From: Nematostella vectensis
Taxonomy: Eukaryota; Cnidaria; Anthozoa; Actiniaria; Edwardsiidae
DNA length: 64,000 nt
Reading direction: 5' to 3'
Assembly: GCF_932526225.1 (NCBI RefSeq)
Contig: NC_064040.1
Span: 7,475,181 to 7,539,180, forward strand
Below the pieces are notes generated by a model. That model saw only the letters and a list, made by a program, of their open reading frames with translations. It had not been told where the DNA came from and ran no database searches. The translations under genes were made by a program, and so were the position numbers. The first letter of the stretch is position 1; every line of letters begins with the position of its first letter. Positions 58,167-64,000 of the stretch are shown in pieces.

Positions 58167-61100
58167 TCAGTGAAATTCGTAATTTTCTATAGAGATAGGA
58201 AGTGGGACCTGGTCCTGGAGGTATTCTTGTAGGATATCTTCTAGCGGCTTCAACAGGTAGTATTTAAAGTGTACGATGTCATGTTCCTTATAAAATTCGA
58301 CGTCAGGGCCCCCGGTGCCTTGTGGGTAGCTGCGAGTAAGCGGGAAGACATCAAAGACCTCAAGGTCTGCTGCGCATGCGCGCGACGTGGAGATAGGGTT
58401 GAAAACTTGAACTCTCTGAAATGGGAAACATAGATTGGTCAAGTGGGGTGGTTTAAATCTTGTATGGATGTCACGTGGCATAGTTGAACATTGTAAAGAT
58501 ATCACGTGGGGTAGTTTAACATTGTTAACATGTCACTTGGGATAGTTGAACCTTGTGAAGTGGGATAGTTGAAAAGAAGTCGAGTTGAATATTTCAACCT
58601 TGCAAGAAAAGATGAAAGGTAACATTTAGGTATATGATGTTTTTGAATGTCAATTTTTTTATCAAAGGTGGAATCTTTATTAGTCTCTACCAGCCGCCAT
58701 TTTGTCATCCTAACAAAGTTCCAATTGCAAGAAAGCATCAATTTCATTCGATATTTTCATTTCGAATTCGGTAAATGAGTATAAAATTTGCTTTTTAGAT
58801 TTTTATTTCGATATTTCTTTTTATAATTTCTCCTCTATTGAATATAAACAAACTCTGGGTACGCAGACTGACGTATACCGCATTCACACCAGCACTTAAA
58901 TCTCAATCTTCCAAGAGTGGACAGAACCAAGAACAAAACTGAATAAACCGTGCTGTTCATGTCACTAAGTGATCATTGAGCTAGTAAGGATTCAACACAT
59001 ACAATGAGAAACTTGGTAGGTTATCAGGCAAAATAATAAAACTAAAAAAAAAAAACTAAAAATGGTTTTGGTGTGAATGCAGTATTAGGCAATTAAATGT
59101 TTATGGCGCAGAAAGCCAACCAACTCACCGGAACTGTCAAAAACCTTTTTCTGTCGATGAACAGAAACTCCTTTAAATCCTTTTCTTTACTTAGCGCAGT
59201 GGTCGTCTTCCATATAATGCGTGCACGTATGGTATTCCTTGCTCTTCCAGACTTGATCATCTTTACAACCTCGTCCATCAAATGCGTAAACGTCGCCGCA
59301 CTCACATCCATTGCGTAATGTAGACCAAGGTTAAGCAACACGACGCTTTTCTCGTTCAACTCCTCACTCTCCAGCCACTCCCTCAAATCCTGGATTATGA
59401 TATCGGGATTAAAGTCCAGGTTATCGTCTGGGGGTAGCTCGTTGGTGTAAGGGTAGACCCACATTTTACGAACTTTGCAGGAAGTGAAAAGTGAGGTACA
59501 GAGGGAAGAGTTCTTGATTGATTTGAACATCCGGTCCGCCTGGGAGTCACCGTAGATCAGCAAGGTGGAGTATTTGGGAGGAGCCTTGGGAGGCTTAGGC
59601 GTCTTTGATTGGCGGGCTGAGAATTGAATAAATAGGCTTAGGCGTCTTTGATTGGCGGGCTGAGAATTGAATAAATAGGCTTAGGCGTCTTTGATTGGCG
59701 GGCTGAATTGAATAAATAGGCTTAGGCGTCTTTGATTGGCGGGCTGAATTGAATAAATAGGCTTAGGTGTCTTTGATTGGCGGGCTGAGAATTGAATAAA
59801 TAGGCTTAGGCGTCTTTGATTGGCGGGCTGAGAATTGAATAAATAGGCTTAGGCGTCTTTGATTGGCGGGCTGAGAATTGAATAAATAGGCTTAGGCGTC
59901 TTTGATTGGCGGGCTGAGAATTGAATAAATAGGCTTAGGCGTCTTTGATTGGCGGGCTGAGAATTGAATAAATAGGCTTAGGCGTCTTTGATTGGCGGGC
60001 TGAATTGAATAAATAGGCTTAGGTGTCTTTGATTGGCGGGCTGAGAATTGAATAAATAGGCTTAGACGTCTTTGATTGGCGGGCTAAGAAGTTTGGACGC
60101 CTTGATTTGCGTGCTTTCTTTTTTGATTGGCGAGTACTAATAGTAGGATATTGAGAAATAAGGGATTTTAGAAGGCGTCTTTGATCGGCAGGAATGAAAT
60201 AAAGCTCGAACCCTTAACGACCCATAGAAATCCTCATTATTCCAGATGATCTCTCTCACCTTCATGTTGCCTGTTATAATTTAACAATCTCACTCTCTAA
60301 GAAATAAGAAATCCGTTCACAAATTTTCCACTTACGTGTCAAGTACGGCTTCCAAACTTCGTCTATCCATCTGCCATACCCGTCCCATGCCCAGAGGCAA
60401 TTTGTCCCGCAAGTGACGTCATATCCGGTTGCAATCTCGGGGTGCAGTTCGGGAAGGGCGTTCAGAAGATGGGCCCCTTAAAACGAGCCAATCAGAACAT
60501 TTTATGTAGGGAGTTGTTTGGCCGAATGATTAGTTGGTGCGTAATCCAAAAGAAGTCAGCTAATAATGTACTGTAATTTAACAACTAGAAGGAGGCAATG
60601 GCGCCATCACTTCTGGATTGTCTTCCCTCTGTTATGTTGATCTCGCGAAATTCGCTATTCGGGTCAGCGGCATATTAAAGATGGGGCTTCATATCGCAAC
60701 AGCACGGTTGAGACTAATCGGCTAATGGTCACGTAATAATCAACACAACTAAACTATCGGTATGTCAATAGCCATTTATCCGTTTTTTTTTTTATAGCGA
60801 AAAACCGGCCTCGAGCGTTTTGTAGCCGCTGTCTTGGATTCTGAGCAAAAATTAAGAACGGGGAAGGGGGGCGGGAAAGTTTTTCATTTTGCTCAAAATC
60901 CAAGATGGCGGCTATAAAAACACCGGGCAAACGCCTACATCTGTACATTGCAGGCTAGTATGTTAACCACGTGATAGTCTTCACGACTATATTAGGAAGC
61001 GACTAAGCCTCGAACCTAGGTCTAGGCATGTTAATCACGTGATAGGCAAACCCGATCACGTGATTGGATCACGTGAATTACCTTCGCCTCTAGATAGTGG

Positions 61101-62780
61101 TATGTTAATTAGGATTCGCTCTCCGTCTCTGAATTTTTGCATCAAGTAGTCGGTCTTGGCGTGGCTACCCAAGCTCCCGTCTGGCTGCATCTTACCCTGT
61201 GAATTACCTGAAACACGCAAAGCACTTTACCCGGCATGCTCTACCCTGGGAATTACCTGAAACACACAAAGCGCATTACCCGGCATGCTCTACCCTGTGA
61301 ATTACCTAAAACACGCAAAGCACATTACCCGGCATGCTCTACCCTGGGAATTACCTGAAACACGCAAAGCACATAACCTGGCATGCTCTACCCTGTGAAT
61401 TACCTGAAACACACAAAGCGCATTACCCGGCATGCTCTACCCTGTGAATTACCTGAAACACACAAATCGCATTACCTATCATGCAGCGTGACTCTTGGCA
61501 TCATAATAACAAATATACACCATTTTTGTTCATTAAGACAAAATACGCGTTCGTTAGGGCGTATCGCCGATGAATAGAGCCGCCAATCATTTGCGCAATT
61601 GCGCGAAGCGAAAAGTCATTTAAGAATTTCGCATAATTTTGAGCATTTTATTACACCATTATACACCATTAGGCATTCAAGAGAGTTTGTGTAGTGCTAG
61701 TGTGTGGGAGATGCGGGTTGTGCGTTTCTGTCCCACACGAGAGTTATGATAATGTAAAAACACAAATAACATGTAGATAAGTGATAAATAATCACACGGA
61801 AAATGGAGGAAAAGTAAAATAAAGGAATGTAAAACAAAATTAAAAATAGAACTGGTATACGAGGGGTTCGGTGTACTTCACATGTTGTAATATGCTTTTT
61901 AAGTCCTTTAGGGATCTGGTACCGAGGAATTTTAGTTTCTTTTCAAAAAATTACCCAGTGACTAAAGATGGTCACAGTCACAGTTTTTCTCTTCTAAATA
62001 CAAGTCATAAAGTTTGAGAGGAACCTGCGTTACGGTAGCCTTAAAAATGAATATATTAGTTTCCTTATATGGAAGTGACCGTGTCTGGGCAAAACGACAA
62101 TTTTTGGCTAAATTTTCTTGATATGAAACTAAAAGGGAATTGATTGATGGATCGAAGGCATAATGTTTCTTGTCCGGTTGTAAATTATTAGTTCGAAGGA
62201 TATTTAAAATTTACTCACCAAGAACAAACCAGTTGTCGGGCGGATCTCTGTAGCCGTCACACAAGCTGTAGTCAAGAAAGATATCCACGCGATATACACC
62301 CGGCTCCATGACTAGAAACAACACTTCATACGAACCATTCCCGAGATCAAACACTGACGGAGATATAGCGGCTGGCCCGAGCAACCGAATGCGCCACGAG
62401 TCACCACCGAAAGTTTTTCGAACTCCATCCGAAGTTTTCGTACTGATAAAAAAACGGCTAAATTCTCCTGAAGGACTTAGTTGAAAATCGGAAATTTCGC
62501 TTTTTGAGGCATCTGTAGTGAGTTTCGTTTTCTCGTCACCAGTAACATGGCCTTTCCAAGAGATATCCGAATTACAAACATTAAGAATCCATTTTGTGTC
62601 CAGTCGTTGTCGTCGAATTCGACACCAGTCTTTTATGAAAGAGTCCAAACTTGGGAATGTGACTGAACTACGGGAAGATATATCGTCGGCGGTTTTGTAG
62701 TAAACAATGAAAAGAAAAACTGCGGAGAAAAAGATCCTTAGGCTATTAGAGCAATTTGAATGGAGTTTGCCAACGATCAT
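58167..62780 (-). CDS. NXPE-family protein (neurexophilin-like plus PC-esterase domain)
   Basis: A predicted single-pass secretory-pathway protein with an acyl-ester-hydrolase or transferase fold. Five exons: 62219-62780, 61082-61207, 60336-60476, 59129-59616, 58167-58415; 1566 nt, 521 aa, all in phase. Residues about 14-28 form a signal anchor (LRIFFSAVFLFIVYY). The neurexophilin-like part has GGDSWRIRLLGPA, NGSYEVLFLVMEPGVY and DYSLCDGYRDPP. The middle has DGYGRWMDEVWKP. The PC-esterase part has the GDS box at Ser301 (LLIYGDSQADR) and the D-x-x-H pair Asp485/His488 (EHDIVHF). Exon 2 begins at GTAATTCACAG because that keeps phase and gives GNSQGKMQPDG. Some human NXPE proteins are linked to sialic-acid O-acetylation; substrate here is unknown. 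Confidence 0.9.
58435..58575. repeat. Tandem repeat of about 35 bp in NXPE intron 4
   Basis: Four diverged copies of GTCACGTGGCATAGTTGAAC with ATTGTAAAGAT follow about 20 bp upstream of the last exon's acceptor. The exon edge itself is not included. Confidence 0.65.
59590..60100 (-). repeat. 43/39-bp array of the NXPE exon 4 splice acceptor, about 12 units
   Basis: On the gene strand each unit is TTCAATTCTCAG|CCCGCCAATC followed by AAAGACGCCTAAG and CCTATTTA. The part after the bar is the first 23 nt of exon 4. Some units lack four bases (TTCAATTCAG|CCC), making them 39 bp. The acceptor next to the exon (59617-59618) is taken as functional because the 43-bp spacing breaks frame for upstream ones. 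Confidence 0.93.
60968..61075. promoter_or_regulatory. Cluster of four CACGTG E-boxes in NXPE intron 2
   Basis: CACGTG stands at 60968-60973, 61036-61041, 61057-61062 and 61070-61075, the last within a few bases of the exon 2 donor. Three of them share (A/G)ATCACGTGA context. An enhancer role is inference only. Confidence 0.35.
61190..61490 (-). repeat. 49-bp array of the NXPE exon 2 splice acceptor, about 6 units
   Basis: On the gene strand the unit contains GTGTTTCAG|GTAATTC(A/C)CAG GGTA, then GAGCATGCCGGGTAATG and TGCTTTGC. The part after the bar is the first 15 nt of exon 2. Units start on the plus strand at about 61202, 61251, 61300, 61349, 61398 and 61447. Most keep the AG; one reads TTTTAG. 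Confidence 0.9.
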
Positions 62781-63388
62781 GATTGCTACCTAAAAACCCA
62801 CACACGTCCGCGAACAAGCACACTTAGATTTCACCGTTGCTTAGTGACGACTTGTGACACGGAGAAATGAGCTTTTTTGACGACGTTTCAAAAAGACAAA
62901 ACAATCTAATTTGCTTAATAAGTGAATTTATTATACAGTATTTCATTGTATATATTTATAAGTTATGAGTTAAATCTGAGCTTATAAGTTTATGAGTTAA
63001 AAATGAGCTTTAACTGAAGCTCTCGCGATTACCTTTTTAAAAAGCAAAAATCTCTTTAATTAAATCAAGGAATCGCACCATATCAGATTTACGTATTGTT
63101 TTGTTGATAAAAGTTTAGGATATTAGGAACTAATAACGTTGTAAAAAGAAAAGTCAGATAAATTTTTTGTTTTGATATTAACAGATGGATTAGGAGCAGT
63201 TTTAGAGGATGGGATCGTTCCTATTTTTCCCTATTTGCGGCTTTATACTTTTACGGCCAGGATATGAAATTTAATTTTTTTTGGTAGTTTACCCTTCACA
63301 ACTTGGGTAGTTGTAATTAAGTAAACCTTGACTCTATCTTTTAATACATTCAAACCTTGACATTTATTGTGGATAATCTACACTCACA
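62781..63388. other. NXPE upstream region, no gene seen
   Basis: AT-rich sequence that should contain the NXPE promoter. I see no clear TATA or CCAAT element and no open frame of note. Confidence 0.45.
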
Positions 63389-63493
63389 CATCCTCGGAGA
63401 CCCAGGGCGACGCGGAGATCGGAAGCGAACGTACGCGCAAAGACGCGCTCCCTGTGCCCCCGATCTCCGCGACGCCCTGGGTCCCCGAGGATG
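63389..63493. mobile_element. Inverted-repeat MITE with about 34-bp arms
   Basis: CATCCTCGGAGACCCAGGGC then GACGCGGAGATCGG is mirrored by CCGATCTCCGCGACGCCCTG and GGTCCCCGAGGATG. CACTC flanks both sides and may be the target duplication. The 40-bp interior is noncoding. Confidence 0.75.
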
Positions 63494-63800
63494 ACACTCG
63501 CGCAGTCAGATTTAGTCCGTCATTACAGGCTTAGTCTAAAATCTCAAGCAGAACCAGCAACCTGGGGGTAGGGGGGGCCTGGCTAGACATTTGGTCTTTA
63601 TTATGACAATGAAATTGAATGGAATTGTTAAGAAGCTTCAACGGCCATGTCGATTCTCTGACTTTATTATCACCAAATACGATAGAAAAGGTTACAATTT
63701 TAGCTTGTTTTTAACAGTCTGTCCCCGTGTTCAGAGTAGCATTTTCTCGGACGTATGCGAATGATTTTCCAACAAAGAGTGCTCTGCAATGTTTTCAACA

Positions 63801-63955
63801 GATGAGGCTGGTAAATATTGATGGAAAATTACTCTCCAGTGCATATCTTGAGATGAGGCTGGTAAATATTGATGGAAAATTACTCTCCAGTGCATATCTT
63901 GAGATGAGGCTGGTAAATATTGATGGAAAATTACTCTCCAGCGCATATCTTCGCT
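63801..63955. repeat. 51-bp tandem triplication
   Basis: GATGAGGCTGGTAAATATTG then ATGGAAAATTACTCTCCAGTGCATATCTTGA is repeated three times almost exactly. It is open in a frame on each strand because 51 is a multiple of three. I recognise no protein. The end of the window cuts off its context. Confidence 0.9.
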
Positions 63956-64000
63956 AAAAGATTTCATGTTTTGAGCGCAAGGATCACGCCGAGAGAAGAG

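Noticed and set aside
61082-61196. NXPE exon 2 starting at GGTAAGATG after the second AG
   Set aside because: That join puts a stop in frame after exon 1; the AG eleven bases upstream restores phase and the conserved GN-QGK stretch.
26815-61490. Excess of array units divisible by three as a sign of coding selection
   Set aside because: About half of the arrays (12, 42, 42, 51, 60, 75) but not the others (34, 38, 43, 44, 49, 92) fit; with so few arrays this is not clearly above chance.
1-64000. tRNA, rRNA or snRNA genes
   Set aside because: I looked for B-box-like GGTTCGANTCC and known conserved RNA segments on both strands and found nothing convincing; a covariance search could still reveal one.

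Overview
This looks like a metazoan, probably anthozoan cnidarian (sea-anemone-like), genome window. The inference rests on AT-rich sequence with GT-AG introns, calcineurin B and calpains of ordinary animal type, single-exon class A GPCR paralogs, an NXPE/PC-esterase gene, dense minisatellites and short inverted-repeat transposons. The species call is inference; the animal gene content is read directly. All exon joins were made by hand from splice signals, reading phase and protein-family patterns.

Layout: (1) 1-6.2 kb, the last three coding exons of calcineurin regulatory subunit B (+), then a likely long 3' UTR and a MITE. (2) 6.25-16.9 kb, a complete 18-exon classical-type calpain (-, about 710 aa). 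(3) 16.9-23.0 kb, the spacer between two head-to-head calpains, holding a MITE, a fold-back element, a perfect 38-bp palindrome and a 34-bp minisatellite. (4) 23.0-40.4 kb, the paralogous 18-exon calpain (+, about 738 codons), with a complete Cys-His-Asn triad but an in-frame TAA in its third EF-hand; its introns hold many arrays, including a 3.8-kb 42-bp minisatellite. (5) 40.4-48.4 kb, no recognised gene, ending in a 42-bp array that supplies the tail and stop codon of the next gene. (6) 48.4-56.9 kb, two head-to-head single-exon rhodopsin-family GPCR paralogs. (7) 58.2-62.8 kb, a five-exon NXPE-type PC-esterase (-). (8) 62.8-64 kb, an inverted-repeat element and a 51-bp triplication.

The most striking pattern is that several tandem arrays are built from exon-intron junctions. 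Seven splice sites in three genes have been multiplied: calpain(-) exon 2 and exon 3 acceptors, calpain(+) exon 2 acceptor, exon 2 donor and exon 8 donor, and the NXPE exon 2 and exon 4 acceptors. Each copy carries part of the exon edge and usually a usable-looking AG or GT. At calpain(+) exon 8 the 60-bp unit keeps the reading frame open across seven donors, so choosing a later donor would insert up to six 20-residue repeats. At the GPCR at 48.4 kb the same kind of array forms the coding end. I see no operons or RNA genes. Calcineurin B and the calpains are both EF-hand calcium-signalling proteins, but their adjacency need not be functional.
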